In this document: in pieces, positions 36,189 to 45,147 of the stretch
How the letters are laid out: the number at the start of each line of letters is the position of its first letter
Position numbering within the stretch: position 1 is the stretch's first letter
NCBI RefSeq assembly: GCF_004359985.1
Contig: NZ_SMRO01000003.1
Coordinates: forward strand, 1 to 64,000
Length of the DNA: 64,000 nucleotides
Direction: 5' to 3'
Origin: Paraburkholderia flava
GTDB taxonomy: Bacteria; Pseudomonadota; Gammaproteobacteria; Burkholderiales; Burkholderiaceae
The notes under the pieces: generated by a model
The model's input: the letters and a program-made list of their open reading frames with translations, nothing else
Told to the model about the DNA's origin: nothing
The model's database searches: none
Translations under genes and position numbers: made by a program

Positions 36189-36914
36189 TCACATCGCCGG
36201 GACGGGTTCACCCGCGATATCGAGCACACGCGACGACAGGTTCAGCAAACCATTGCTCTGCGCGTACTGAAACAGCTCCGAATCGCGCGCGAGCCCGAGC
36301 TTGCGCATCGCCGTCTTCTTCTGCGTGCTGATGGTCTTGATGCTGCGATTGAGCTGCGCGGCAATTTCCTTGAGCGTCATGCTCGACACGAAAAGCCGCA
36401 CCACTTCCAGTTCGCGCTTCGACAGCAGCGTGCCGTTCGCGTCGCCGCCCGTGCCCGCGCGCAACGCGTCGAGCGAGGTCTGCACCGACGGGCTACGGTA
36501 CTCGCAGCGCCGGCTCGCATGTTGAATGGCGACGCCGATATGGCGCAGATCGTCGGATTTGCTGACGACCGCAATCGCGCCCAGGTCGCACACCTGCTTT
36601 AGCAACGCGGCGTTCTCGAGCATCGTCAGCACGACGACGGGCAGATGTGGAAAGTGTCGGCGCAGATAGCCGATCAGCGGTAGTCCGTCGCCGTACTGGC
36701 CGCCGGGCATCGCCAGATCGGTGACGAGCACGTCGCACGACGTCGCGCGCAACTGCTTCACCAGATCGGTGGATTGCAACGCGCGCCCGACGACCTCGAT
36801 GTCCGGAAACGCGAGCAGCGCCTGCGCGGCTCCCAGCAAAATCACCGGATGATCGTCGGCGATCAGCACCCTCACTCGACCTTCGATCGAGTTCGCCCGT
36901 TCGGTCTCTCTCAC
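36189..36914 (-). CDS. LuxR/NarL-family response regulator, RcsB-like
   Basis: 241 aa. Receiver domain: acidic pair Asp20-Asp21 (IADDHP), phospho-acceptor Asp66 (VTDLAMPG), Thr97, Lys119. C-terminal LuxR HTH (about 165-225): LLSKRELEVVRLFVSSMTLKEIAAQLNRSIKTISTQKKTAMRKLGL-type, with STQKKTAM as in RcsB and BvgA. No histidine kinase lies beside it, so it is an orphan. The 208-nt gap to the divergent PEBP gene would hold both promoters. Confidence 0.88.
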   Translation of the reverse strand: MRETERANSIEGRVRVLIADDHPVILLGAAQALLAFPDIEVVGRALQSTDLVKQLRATSCDVLVTDLAMPGGQYGDGLPLIGYLRRHFPHLPVVVLTMLENAALLKQVCDLGAIAVVSKSDDLRHIGVAIQHASRRCEYRSPSVQTSLDALRAGTGGDANGTLLSKRELEVVRLFVSSMTLKEIAAQLNRSIKTISTQKKTAMRKLGLARDSELFQYAQSNGLLNLSSRVLDIAGEPVPAM

Positions 36915-37122
36915 TGCGGCTCCTCAACCTTCGCGCGATGTTCGCAGCATATCCAGGCGTGGCTTGCCGGCCAGACAGCAGCGAATCGATTTATTGGTCA
37001 GACTATAGCCGAATTCATTGTCAGACGGCCCTCGCACGGAATATTCGACGCGTCTCGCCACTAAGGCAGAAAATAGGGACAATAATCAAGGATCGCTGCT
37101 CCCTTCCGAGGAGAACCGGCAC

Positions 37123-37743
37123 ATGCGACCGCAACACCTAGCATCGACTCTCGCCATTTCGTCGGCATCGTCCCGCGCATCGACACCGTCGCTCGGTTTC
37201 CTGCTGCTCAGTCTTGGACTCGCGCTTGCGACGGTGCATGGTCCGCGAGCGCTCGCCGAAGGCGCGTTCGAACTGACCAGCGCGAACTTTCGCAACGGCG
37301 CGACGGTCGATGCAGCCCAGGTGTACAACGCGGACGACTGCAAGGGCGGCAACCGTTCGCCGCAACTCTCGTGGCGCAACGCACCGGACGGTACGCGCAG
37401 CTTCGCGGTCACGGTGTTCGACGTCGATGCGCCGGGCCGCGGCTGGTGGCACTGGGCCGTGGCCAGCATTCCGGCCACTACAACGCAACTGCCGGAAAAC
37501 GCGAGCGCATCGGGCTTCCTGAAAAAACTCGGCGCCATCGAGGCGCGCAACGACTTCGACGCCGAAGGCTACGGCGGCCCCTGCCCGCCGCCGGGCAAAC
37601 CGCATCGATACATCGTCACCGTGTACGCGCTCGACACCGCCGATCTGCGGCTCGCACAGGGTCGTCCGGCGCTGATGTTCGATCACGAGATTTCGACGGC
37701 GACGCTCGGCTACGCACGCATGACCGTCATGTACGGGCGCTAG
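37123..37743 (+). CDS. YbhB/YbcL-family (PEBP-like) exported protein
   Basis: 206 aa. Signal peptide with a long hydrophilic N-tail and SLGFLLLSLGLALATVHGPRALA core. PEBP motifs: FDVDAPGRGWWHWAVASIP (ligand pocket) and GYGGPCPPPGKPHRYIVTVYALD. Bacterial family members are periplasmic or cytoplasmic binding proteins of unsettled role. Start MRPQHL with GAGGAG upstream. Confidence 0.87.
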   Translation: MRPQHLASTLAISSASSRASTPSLGFLLLSLGLALATVHGPRALAEGAFELTSANFRNGATVDAAQVYNADDCKGGNRSPQLSWRNAPDGTRSFAVTVFDVDAPGRGWWHWAVASIPATTTQLPENASASGFLKKLGAIEARNDFDAEGYGGPCPPPGKPHRYIVTVYALDTADLRLAQGRPALMFDHEISTATLGYARMTVMYGR

Positions 37744-37920
37744 GCTGCAACGAACGGGGGCTGTCGATGGCCGGCTAACGCGCCATCAACGGCCGGCATC
37801 TGCGCATATCGTCTTTTTTCCGGCACATGCCGCGCGAATCCCGCACGTCCCCGCCAAAGGGTCTTAAAATATCGTTCCGGCACGCCACGGCGTCGCCTCT
37901 AGTCAGCCAGTGAGAATCAG

Positions 37921-38868
37921 ATGAGCACGAAAGTTTTTGTCGACGGACAGGAAGGCACCACCGGCCTGAAGATCTTCGAGTACCTGTCGGCACGCGCCGA
38001 TGTGGAAGTGCTGCGCATCGACGATGCAAAGCGCAAGGATCTCGACGAACGCCGTCGTCTCATCAACGCATCGGACGTGACGTTCCTGTGCCTGCCGGAT
38101 GTCGCGTCGCGCGAATCCGCATCGCTGGTCGACAACGATCACACCGTGCTGATCGACGCGAGCACCGCGTTTCGTACCCATGCCGACTGGGCCTACGGCC
38201 TGCCCGAACTGACCCGCGCGCAACGCGAGCGCATCCGCACGTCGAAGCGCATCGCGGTACCGGGCTGTCATGCATCGGCGTTCGTGCTGGCAATGCGTCC
38301 GCTTGTCGAGAGCGGTGTCGTGTCGGCGGACTTCGCCGCGCACAGCTATTCGATCACCGGCTACAGCGGCGGCGGCAAGAAGATGATCGCGGAGTACGAA
38401 GCCGGCGGTAACGCGAAGCTGAAGAGCCCGCGTCCGTATGCACTCGCACTCACGCACAAGCATCTGCCCGAGATGGCTGCGCACACCGGCCTCAAGTCGG
38501 CGCCGCTGTTCACGCCGATCGTCGGTGACTTCTACAAGGGCCTTGCCGTGACGACGTACTTCACGGCGGCGCAGCTCGCGAAGAAAGCAAAGCCGCAGGA
38601 CATTCAGGCGCTGTTCGCCGAGTACTACGCCGGCGAGGCATTCGTGCACGTCGCGCCGTACGGTGCCGACGATAATCTCGACGGCGGTTTCTTCGACGTC
38701 CAGGCAACCAACGACACCAACCGCGTCGACCTGTTCGTGTTCGGCAACGACGATCACTTCGTCACCGTCGCTCGCCTCGACAACCTCGGCAAGGGCGCAT
38801 CGGGCGCGGCGATCCAGTGCATGAATCTGACCATCGGCGCAGCGGAAGACAGCGGCTTGAAACGCTGA
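37921..38868 (+). CDS. argC: N-acetyl-gamma-glutamyl-phosphate reductase, short type
   Basis: 315 aa, the short AGPR type common in Burkholderiales. NADP loop [18 protein letters not shown], catalytic Cys in [10 protein letters not shown] (about residue 119), substrate region [14 protein letters not shown]. Reduces N-acetylglutamyl phosphate to the semialdehyde in arginine synthesis. Single gene with AAT-rich upstream; arginine genes are dispersed in this group. Confidence 0.95.
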   Translation: MSTKVFVDGQEGTTGLKIFEYLSARADVEVLRIDDAKRKDLDERRRLINASDVTFLCLPDVASRESASLVDNDHTVLIDASTAFRTHADWAYGLPELTRAQRERIRTSKRIAVPGCHASAFVLAMRPLVESGVVSADFAAHSYSITGYSGGGKKMIAEYEAGGNAKLKSPRPYALALTHKHLPEMAAHTGLKSAPLFTPIVGDFYKGLAVTTYFTAAQLAKKAKPQDIQALFAEYYAGEAFVHVAPYGADDNLDGGFFDVQATNDTNRVDLFVFGNDDHFVTVARLDNLGKGASGAAIQCMNLTIGAAEDSGLKR

Positions 38869-38914
38869 CATCGCGAGGCCGGGCGCGACCCGGTCATCCT
38901 CTGTGCGAACCCAG

Positions 38915-38946
38915 GCCGGCCTTCAAACGCCGGCTTTCTTTTTGCC
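38915..38946 (+). terminator. Weak Rho-independent terminator after argC
   Basis: GCCGGC (38915-38920), loop CTTCAAAC, GCCGGC (38929-38934), then TTTCTTTTT. Confidence 0.55.
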
Positions 38947-39377
38947 CGTTTTTTGCCCCCGCATTTAGCATCAGTGTAATTACACAGAATTAGAATTAAC
39001 CGGCCAATTGATAAAACCCAAATAGCGGCTAATTGCTCGCGTGATTTGGCGCCGGTAATTCATTCCCTTCTCTTATTCGGCTCGCATCGTTTTTTCCGCC
39101 CTGGGGAAATCACGGATTCTTCGACGAACGACCGTTCGCAGAAGATAGAGCCATTTTGCCGCCACCGTTGTCTGCAAAGCGCGTGCGGGCAAACAACGCT
39201 GCTGCCTCCGCATCGAAAAATCGTTTTTTGTTTAAAAGGCTCGTGACCGTCGCCGTAGTGGGAGTTTGGCGAAATTCGCGTTGTTTGAATCGGACTTTTT
39301 AGACGGTTCTATCAATTGACAGCCCATTTAAGCGAAGCGAAATTACATCGCACAATTACATGAAGGGAGACAGTGGT
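38947..39377 (+). other. AT-rich intergenic region upstream of the DUF2957 genes
   Basis: About 430 nt without a gene and markedly more AT-rich than the surroundings. It contains a GTAATTAC palindrome at about 38978 with AATTAGAATTAA beside it, TTGACA at 39315-39320 and CCATTTAAGCGAAGCG before the first lipoprotein gene; a convincing -10 is not obvious. Likely a long 5' control region or silencer-bound DNA (H-NS type), inferred from composition. Confidence 0.4.
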
Positions 39378-40805
39378 ATGTCGTACGCCATTTCCAGAGG
39401 CGTGGCTCTAGCCATTGCTGCAGCGCCTCTGCTGATTGCCTGCAGCGGTAGCGGCAACACAGGCAGTCCAGGTCCGATCAATCCATCGCAATGTTCCGGC
39501 GCGAGTTGCGGCACTCAAGGTGCTCCAGCCCAGGGCGCAGGTGCGGCGTCGCTGTGTCCTGCGAATGCCGACATCGTGAAGAGCACGTATCTCGGTGGCG
39601 CGGGCAGTGGCGAAGTCGTCTCGCTGAACATCGATGCGGTGGCGATGACGTACACACTGAAATGGCTCGAGTCTCCGATCCCGCTGCATACCGGCCAGGT
39701 GACGCCGTCGCGCGCGGGCGTGCAAATCGCCGGCGCCGTTGTGCACCCGCCGGCGGGCACACTGCCGACGGCCGAACAGACGCGCTGCGCGTTCGTGCTG
39801 ACACCGGGCAGCGGCACCGCTGCTGTCGACGGCAGCACGTACACCACCGCCACTTCGTTTAACCAGGCCAATCCGCCGATGATCCTCATCGGGCTCGGTG
39901 TAGCCGGTGGCGGCATTCCGGGTGCGACAGTGGAGTTCGACGGCCTGACGATTCCGATCGTTGGCAGCGGCGTCGGCGCAGTGAAGAACCGGCACTTCGA
40001 CTTCTATCCGTTCCTCGGCTTCGCGAGCACGACTACCGACATCTCGAAGCTGCCGGGCACCTACAACGGGCTGCTCTATCACCTCGTGCCGTCGGGCAAC
40101 TACCAGACGGTCGCGACCGACACGAACGAAACGTTCGATGCCAACGGCAACTGCACGTCGACGAGCACGGTGCCGAGCGGCGGTTCTGCAGGACCCGGCG
40201 GCTGTCTGACCACAGGCGCTGCGTGGACGGTCAACAGTAGCGGCTACTTCGATAGCCAGCAGGCACCGCAGATCCTGCCGCAATTCTCGAAGCCGATCGT
40301 CGGCCCGAGCGGCAAGTCCGGCACTGCACACATGGTGCTGGGTCAGGTAAACGGCGCAACGGTGCCGCTGGTGGTCCGCACGGGCTTCATCAACCTCGGC
40401 ACGGCACCGTTCTATCTCGACGCAAAGATCGACGACGAATCCGGCATCGCGCTGCTCGCGAAAAACACCGCGATTTCCTCGGGCGGATTCGACGGTGGTT
40501 ACGTCGGCGCCGATTCGAACTTCAAGTACACGGCAACGTTGATCCAGGGCGCAACGGGCTCGTTCATCAACCCGAACACGTCGCAGGTCGAAGAACCGCC
40601 GTTCTCGCTGAACTACGGTCTGTCGTCGCCGGGCTTGATCGGCGTCACCGACAGCAACGGCAAGACCGGCTTCGCGATCGCCTCAGGCGGCCTGTACGCG
40701 ATCGCGATCCAGGGACAACAGAACGGCGGCATTACCTCGACGTCGGCGAATTCGGACACGCCGAACACACCGTACTTCGGCGTCGGAGCGCAAATTAGCA
40801 AGTAA
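39378..40805 (+). CDS. DUF2957-family lipoprotein A
   Basis: 475 aa. Lipoprotein signal with lipobox LIAC (Cys22) after a hydrophobic stretch; +2 Ser suggests the outer membrane. Mature protein is Gly/Thr/Ser/Ala-rich with no Cys-rich cluster apart from a few pairs, and shares blocks with the next gene: LxWxESPIP, YPFLGFAST, LPGTYNGLLYH, DDESGIALL. Start at 39378 with AGGGAG upstream. DUF2957 proteins are Burkholderia-type, of unknown role. Probably in one transcript with the next gene (gap 103 nt). Confidence 0.78.
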   Translation: MSYAISRGVALAIAAAPLLIACSGSGNTGSPGPINPSQCSGASCGTQGAPAQGAGAASLCPANADIVKSTYLGGAGSGEVVSLNIDAVAMTYTLKWLESPIPLHTGQVTPSRAGVQIAGAVVHPPAGTLPTAEQTRCAFVLTPGSGTAAVDGSTYTTATSFNQANPPMILIGLGVAGGGIPGATVEFDGLTIPIVGSGVGAVKNRHFDFYPFLGFASTTTDISKLPGTYNGLLYHLVPSGNYQTVATDTNETFDANGNCTSTSTVPSGGSAGPGGCLTTGAAWTVNSSGYFDSQQAPQILPQFSKPIVGPSGKSGTAHMVLGQVNGATVPLVVRTGFINLGTAPFYLDAKIDDESGIALLAKNTAISSGGFDGGYVGADSNFKYTATLIQGATGSFINPNTSQVEEPPFSLNYGLSSPGLIGVTDSNGKTGFAIASGGLYAIAIQGQQNGGITSTSANSDTPNTPYFGVGAQISK

Positions 40806-40908
40806 GCCCGCGACACGGGGCGTGAGCGGCAGAGAAATTATTAAAGCAAGAAGCGGCCGGACAGGGAGCTGGCCGCCCACAACGAAAACATAGGATAGGA
40901 GGCGCAGT

Positions 40909-42138
40909 ATGAAATGGAAGATCCTCTCGGCGCTCGCTGTTGCGACGCCGCTTCTCGGGGCGTGCACAGGCGGCGGGAACGATACTCCCGCGCCACCCGA
41001 AGCGCGGCTGTGTCCTGCCTCGCTCGACTACGGCACGGTATTCACTGGCGGCGGGGGTGACGGCGAACTGGTGAAACTGCAAATGGACACGACGAAGATG
41101 ACCTGGCAGGTCACCTACGTCGAGTCGCCGATTCCGGCGGCCGTCGGCACCGTTGCACCGACCCGCGCGGGTCAATCGGCGAGCGGCACGATCACGCAGG
41201 AAACCGCGCTGCCGACGCAGAAGCTGAACCAGTGCGCGTTCCGCCTGAACGGTGCGAGTCTCGATCCGACTCGTATCGCGCGCATCTTCGTCGGCGAAGG
41301 CGTCGCGGGCGGCACGATCCCGGGCGCGGAAATTTCGTTCGGCGGGATTCTCGGCACGGGCGCGGTGCCCGACACGAAGTTCCCGTACTACCCGTTCATC
41401 GGCTTCTCGACGATTGAAACGAATCTCGCTAACGTCGCCGGTACGTACAACCAGCTCGGCTATCACCAGGTGCCGTCGCAAAGCTTCGGGCCGGTGGCCG
41501 TCGATTCGACGATCGTCATCAACGCGGACGGCACGTGGACCGAGCACGACAACAGCGGCGTCAACGCAGGTGTCACGCAGCAGCCGGGCTCGAACTGGGC
41601 GCAGTCGCCTGACGGCAGCGGCGCGTTCGTCACCAACGGCTTCCTCGGCCAGGCCAAACCGACGCTCGCAGTGACCCCTCAAGCGAAGGGCTACATGATC
41701 GTCGGCAAGCTGCGCAACCAGAACGTCCCGATCCTGATCCGCACCGGCGCAGCCAGTTCGTCGGCGACGAACGGCGGCCCCTACGCCGACGACGAATCGG
41801 GCATCTCGATCCTCTCGCCGCAGACGACCATCGCGAGCGGATCGCAGAACGGCGAGTACATCGGCGTGGATAGCCAGTTCGACTATCGCACGACGGCGAT
41901 CGCCGGCACCCAGGCCACGTTGCTCGATCCGTTCCAGCCGTCGCAGGCATCGCTCGCGACCGCGCTGAACTTCGACTTCACGCAGACGGTTCCGGGTGTC
42001 GTCACGACGACGCAGGTCAACGCGAGCACGGGCACCACCCCGACCGGGAAGTTCATCTTCACGGGCGGCGTGTTCGGCTACCTCGACCTGACGAGTACGA
42101 CGGCTCCGTACTTCACGATCGGCGCCTTCGTGCAGTAA
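40909..42138 (+). CDS. DUF2957-family lipoprotein B
   Basis: 409 aa paralogue of the previous protein: lipobox LGAC with Cys19, then TYVESPIPAAVGTVAPTRAG, YPFIGFSTIETNLANVAGTYN, YADDESGISILSP. AGGAGGCGCAG upstream is a strong site. The shared blocks in the same order show a tandem duplication with heavy divergence. Surface or periplasmic location likely. Function unknown. Confidence 0.78.
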   Translation: MKWKILSALAVATPLLGACTGGGNDTPAPPEARLCPASLDYGTVFTGGGGDGELVKLQMDTTKMTWQVTYVESPIPAAVGTVAPTRAGQSASGTITQETALPTQKLNQCAFRLNGASLDPTRIARIFVGEGVAGGTIPGAEISFGGILGTGAVPDTKFPYYPFIGFSTIETNLANVAGTYNQLGYHQVPSQSFGPVAVDSTIVINADGTWTEHDNSGVNAGVTQQPGSNWAQSPDGSGAFVTNGFLGQAKPTLAVTPQAKGYMIVGKLRNQNVPILIRTGAASSSATNGGPYADDESGISILSPQTTIASGSQNGEYIGVDSQFDYRTTAIAGTQATLLDPFQPSQASLATALNFDFTQTVPGVVTTTQVNASTGTTPTGKFIFTGGVFGYLDLTSTTAPYFTIGAFVQ

Positions 42139-42220
42139 CGGGTGCGGCATACACGCCCGCCCCCCTGCTCGCCGCGCTCGATGCGGTGAGCAGGGCTCGA
42201 AGGGAGACGAAGTGCCAGGA

Positions 42221-42346
42221 GAGGATCGACGCTGGGGCAGGCGCTGAGACGCTGATCGGGATCGATGCCGGGTGCTGGGACAAGCGCTGAAACACCAAGA
42301 GAGGATCGATGCGGAGAAAGGCGCCGAAGCGCTGACTCGGGTCGAC
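42221..42346 (+). repeat. Imperfect tandem repeats (about 37-43 bp) before OmpW gene
   Basis: Four starts of a related unit, GAGGATCGAC (42221), GGGATCGATG (42258), GAGGATCGAT (42301) and GGGTCGAC (42338), each of the first three followed by a GC-rich segment containing GCGCTGA or GCGCCGAAGCGCTGA. The repeats are noncoding and end 17 nt before the OmpW ATG. Confidence 0.6.
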
Positions 42347-42362
42347 AAATAAGAGGAACAAA

Positions 42363-43187
42363 ATGAAAAGAATCATCGTTGCAGCGCTGGCCGCCTGTCT
42401 GTCGGTGAGCGCCTATGCACAGCACGCCGGAGATAACGTCGTCGCACTGGGCTGGTTCCATGTGATGCCGCAGGACTCGAGTACGCCGCTCACCACCTAC
42501 GTCGCGCCGACGCCGATCAACACGCCGCTGCGGCTGCCGAATTCGTTCACGTCGGCCGGCACGAAGCTGTCGACCAACAACGCCGAGACTGTCGGCCTGG
42601 TGATCAGCCACTTCCTGACCGATCACATCGCGGTCACGTCGGTGGCCGGTGTGCCGCCGACGTTCAAGATCTACGGCAGCGGCACGATCAGACCGCCGGG
42701 ACCGGCCGGCGCGCTCGGCATCCAGAATCTCAGCGATCCGTCCGCGAATCCGATCGTGAAGAACGTTCGCCAGTGGAGCCCGGCGTTGATCTTCCAGTAT
42801 TACTTCGCAGCACCGGACGCGAAGTTCCGGCCATACCTCGGTATCGGCGTGTCGTACAACTGGTTCTCCGACATCCAGCTGAACGACAACTTCGTCCGCT
42901 CGACACAGAACAATCTGGGCGCGATTCTCGCGGCCGGTGCGGGCAAGCCGGGGCAGACAACGGTGGAAGCGAAGGCGTCGTCGTCGTGGCAGCCGGTGTT
43001 CAACGCGGGCCTCGCCTACAACATCACCCAGCATTGGGGCGTCACGGCATCGGTGACGTATATCCCGTTGAAGACGACGTCGTCGGTGATCATCAAGGCC
43101 GCCGACGGCACGCAGCTCGGCGTGAGTAAAGCGGAGCTAAAGGCGGATCCGGTCATCACGTACCTCGCGGTAACGTACAAGTTCTGA
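42363..43187 (+). CDS. OmpW-family outer membrane protein
   Basis: 274 aa. Signal peptide MKRIIVAALAACLSVSAYAQ, then an OmpW-type eight-stranded barrel: VALGWFHVMP start, LVISHFLTDHIAVTSVAGVPP, FQYYFAAPDAKFRPYLGIGVSYNWF, and C-terminal aromatic YLAVTYKF. OmpW proteins form channels for small hydrophobic molecules. Downstream of two DUF2957 lipoproteins in the same direction, so they may be co-expressed. AGAGGAAC ribosome site. Confidence 0.88.
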   Translation: MKRIIVAALAACLSVSAYAQHAGDNVVALGWFHVMPQDSSTPLTTYVAPTPINTPLRLPNSFTSAGTKLSTNNAETVGLVISHFLTDHIAVTSVAGVPPTFKIYGSGTIRPPGPAGALGIQNLSDPSANPIVKNVRQWSPALIFQYYFAAPDAKFRPYLGIGVSYNWFSDIQLNDNFVRSTQNNLGAILAAGAGKPGQTTVEAKASSSWQPVFNAGLAYNITQHWGVTASVTYIPLKTTSSVIIKAADGTQLGVSKAELKADPVITYLAVTYKF

Positions 43188-43286
43188 GGGTCGAGCGTTC
43201 GCGATTCGCGGACGACGGGGCGGGCGCATGCGGTGTCGTGCGCTCGCCCCGTGTGCATTTGACAAAGAATCGGGGCAAATCGGGGC

Positions 43287-43346
43287 AAAAAAAAGCCCGC
43301 CTAGGTTGGCGGGCTGAATCCATATCAGTGGAGACATGGAGGAGAC
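43287..43346 (-). ncRNA. Candidate small RNA, ~60 nt, with anti-Shine-Dalgarno motifs
   Basis: On the minus strand the predicted transcript starts near 43346, 7 nt after a -10 box, and ends in a strong intrinsic terminator: stem GCCCGCC (43308-43314) and GGCGGGC (43295-43301), then eight U. Before it a stem-loop forms from UCCAU (43336-43340) and AUGGA (43319-43323). GUCUCC occurs twice, at the 5' end (43341-43346) and in the hairpin loop (43330-43335); UCUCC and CUCC pair with GGAG-type ribosome sites. No ORF fits. It lies between convergent genes, in the style of a free-standing sRNA. Confidence 0.7.
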
Positions 43347-43353
43347 AATTCCA

Positions 43354-43382
43354 ACTATAGCAAAGCACTTGATGCGATGCAA
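43354..43382 (-). promoter_or_regulatory. Promoter of the candidate sRNA
   Basis: Minus strand TTGCAT (43377-43382) and TATAGT (43354-43359) with a 17-nt spacer, 7 nt before the predicted start at about 43346. Confidence 0.7.
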
Positions 43383-43472
43383 CATTTCCTTCTGAGCAGA
43401 TGCTCTAAACCGGCTCCAAAGCTACTACAGCAGCCAATATATGGGATTGTGCGGCGCACCTGAACCCTTTGC

Positions 43473-44126
43473 TCAGTGGCGCACCAGCGCCATCACCGCA
43501 CCGAAACCCACGAACACGCCGCCCGTCAGCCGGTTAAACGCGCGCGCGACATTGCTGCTCTTCAAATGCGCACCGATGCGCGACCCGAACCCCGCATACA
43601 CGCAGTACCAGCTGACCTCGATCACCGCCAGCGTCACGACCAGCACGCCGAATTGCGGCAGCGTCGGCTTCGATGCATCGATGAACTGCGGCAGCAGCGC
43701 GGCCGCGAACAGGATCGCCTTGGGGTTGCTGCCGGACACCAGAAAGCCGTTGCGGAACAGCGCACCGCGCGAGCGGATCTGACCGGCCGGCTGGGCATCC
43801 GGTCGCGAAACGGGCGAAACGGTTTCAACCGGCCGAGCCATCACCGGCGAACGCCACGTCTTGACACCCAGATAAACCAGATACGCGGCACCGATGATCC
43901 GCAGCGTGTTGAACATCGCGGGCCACGTCTGCAGAAACACGCCAAGCCCCGCCACCGACACCGCCAGCATCAGCACGAGCGCCGACAGGCTGCCGGCCAT
44001 CGTCGGGGCCGAACGGCGCAAGCCGTGACGGGCGCCGTTCGTCATCATCAGCAGCATGTTGGGACCGGGAATCGCGCAGACGACGAACACCGTCGCGACG
44101 AACAACCACCACGTATGCAGACTCAT
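43473..44126 (-). CDS. LysE/RhtB-family amino-acid exporter
   Basis: 217 aa with six membrane helices. N-terminal IPGPNMLLMMTNGARHGLRRSAPTMAGS is the family signature, followed by an AAYLVYLGVKTW helix and a Pro/Gln/Ala loop. The role is efflux of an amino acid or analogue. No LysR partner is adjacent. It ends 91 nt from the sRNA -35 box; the terminator in the sRNA might also receive read-through. Confidence 0.85.
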   Translation of the reverse strand: MSLHTWWLFVATVFVVCAIPGPNMLLMMTNGARHGLRRSAPTMAGSLSALVLMLAVSVAGLGVFLQTWPAMFNTLRIIGAAYLVYLGVKTWRSPVMARPVETVSPVSRPDAQPAGQIRSRGALFRNGFLVSGSNPKAILFAAALLPQFIDASKPTLPQFGVLVVTLAVIEVSWYCVYAGFGSRIGAHLKSSNVARAFNRLTGGVFVGFGAVMALVRH

Positions 44127-44175
44127 GACCGGATCTCGCGAAAAAGGGAACGGCGATTATGCCCGCTCGACGCGC

Positions 44176-45045
44176 TCAGCGCCCGGCCCGACGGCTCGCC
44201 ACTTTCCCGAGCACCGCGAAGTCCTTGTCGCCGTCGCCATGCGCAATCGCTTCGAGCAGGCTGTCGCGCACCGCGCTCCCGACCGGCAGCGGCGTCGACA
44301 CGAGGTCGCCGGCCGCCAACGCGAGGCGGACGTCCTTCAACCCGAGACGCGCCTTGAAGAGCGCCGGCTCGTAGCGCTGTTCCGCGATCATCTTGCCGTA
44401 GCCCTGATAGACCGGGCCGGGGAACACGCTGCTCGTGATCACGTCGAGAAAATCCTGCATCGCGACGCCATGGCCCCCCAGCAGTGCCGACGCCTCGCCG
44501 AGCGTTTCGATCGCCGAGGCGATCATGAAATTGGCCGCGAGCTTCGTCACGTTCGCCTGCTGCGCGAGCGAGCCGATGCGCCACGTCTTCTGGCCGATCG
44601 CGTCGAAGACCGGTTGCACGCGATCGATCGCCTCGGCCGGGCCGGCTGCGATGATCGTCAGCTTTGCGGCTGCGGCGACGTCCGGGCGGCCCATCACGGG
44701 CGCGGCGACGTAATGTAGCCCACGGGCCGCGTGCGCATGCGCGAGTTCTTCGGCAAGCGTGACCGAGATCGTCGCCATGTTCACGTGAATCAGTCCGCGC
44801 GCGGCGCCTTCGAGCAGCGAGGCGTCGATGACCTCGCGCAGTGCGGTGTCGTCGGCGAGCATCGAGAACACGGCATCGCCGGCGAATGCCTCGGCCGGCG
44901 TCGCGACGATCTGCGCGCCTGCCTGCGCGAGCGGCTGCGCGCGCTCCGGCGAGCGGTTCCAGACCCGCACGCGATGCCCCGCCTTCAGCATGTTCGCCAC
45001 CATCGCGGCGCCCATCCCACCGAGACCGATAAAACCGATGTCCAT
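44176..45045 (-). CDS. NAD(P)-dependent beta-hydroxyacid dehydrogenase (HIBADH-like)
   Basis: 289 aa. Rossmann loop IGFIGLGGMGAAMVANMLKAGH, a GRPDVAAAAKLTI segment matching the GG/GRP loop, and the catalytic Lys in NVTKLAANFMIASAIETLGEA (about residue 170). The family reduces or oxidises 3-hydroxyisobutyrate, tartronate semialdehyde or glyoxylate. Substrate not assigned. Monocistronic in appearance. Confidence 0.85.
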   Translation of the reverse strand: MDIGFIGLGGMGAAMVANMLKAGHRVRVWNRSPERAQPLAQAGAQIVATPAEAFAGDAVFSMLADDTALREVIDASLLEGAARGLIHVNMATISVTLAEELAHAHAARGLHYVAAPVMGRPDVAAAAKLTIIAAGPAEAIDRVQPVFDAIGQKTWRIGSLAQQANVTKLAANFMIASAIETLGEASALLGGHGVAMQDFLDVITSSVFPGPVYQGYGKMIAEQRYEPALFKARLGLKDVRLALAAGDLVSTPLPVGSAVRDSLLEAIAHGDGDKDFAVLGKVASRRAGR

Positions 45046-45147
45046 CTGTCACTCCACGTCTTCGAAAAGTGGAAGTAAAGCACAGCTGCGTGACGACTGC
45101 AGTGCGTACCGGCGGCGCACCGGCTGCCGCGGTGCGATACTGACGCG

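Noticed and set aside
43254..43294. Terminator for the OmpW gene on the plus strand
   Set aside because: The T run follows the stem only on the minus strand; on the plus strand the stem is followed by TGAATC.
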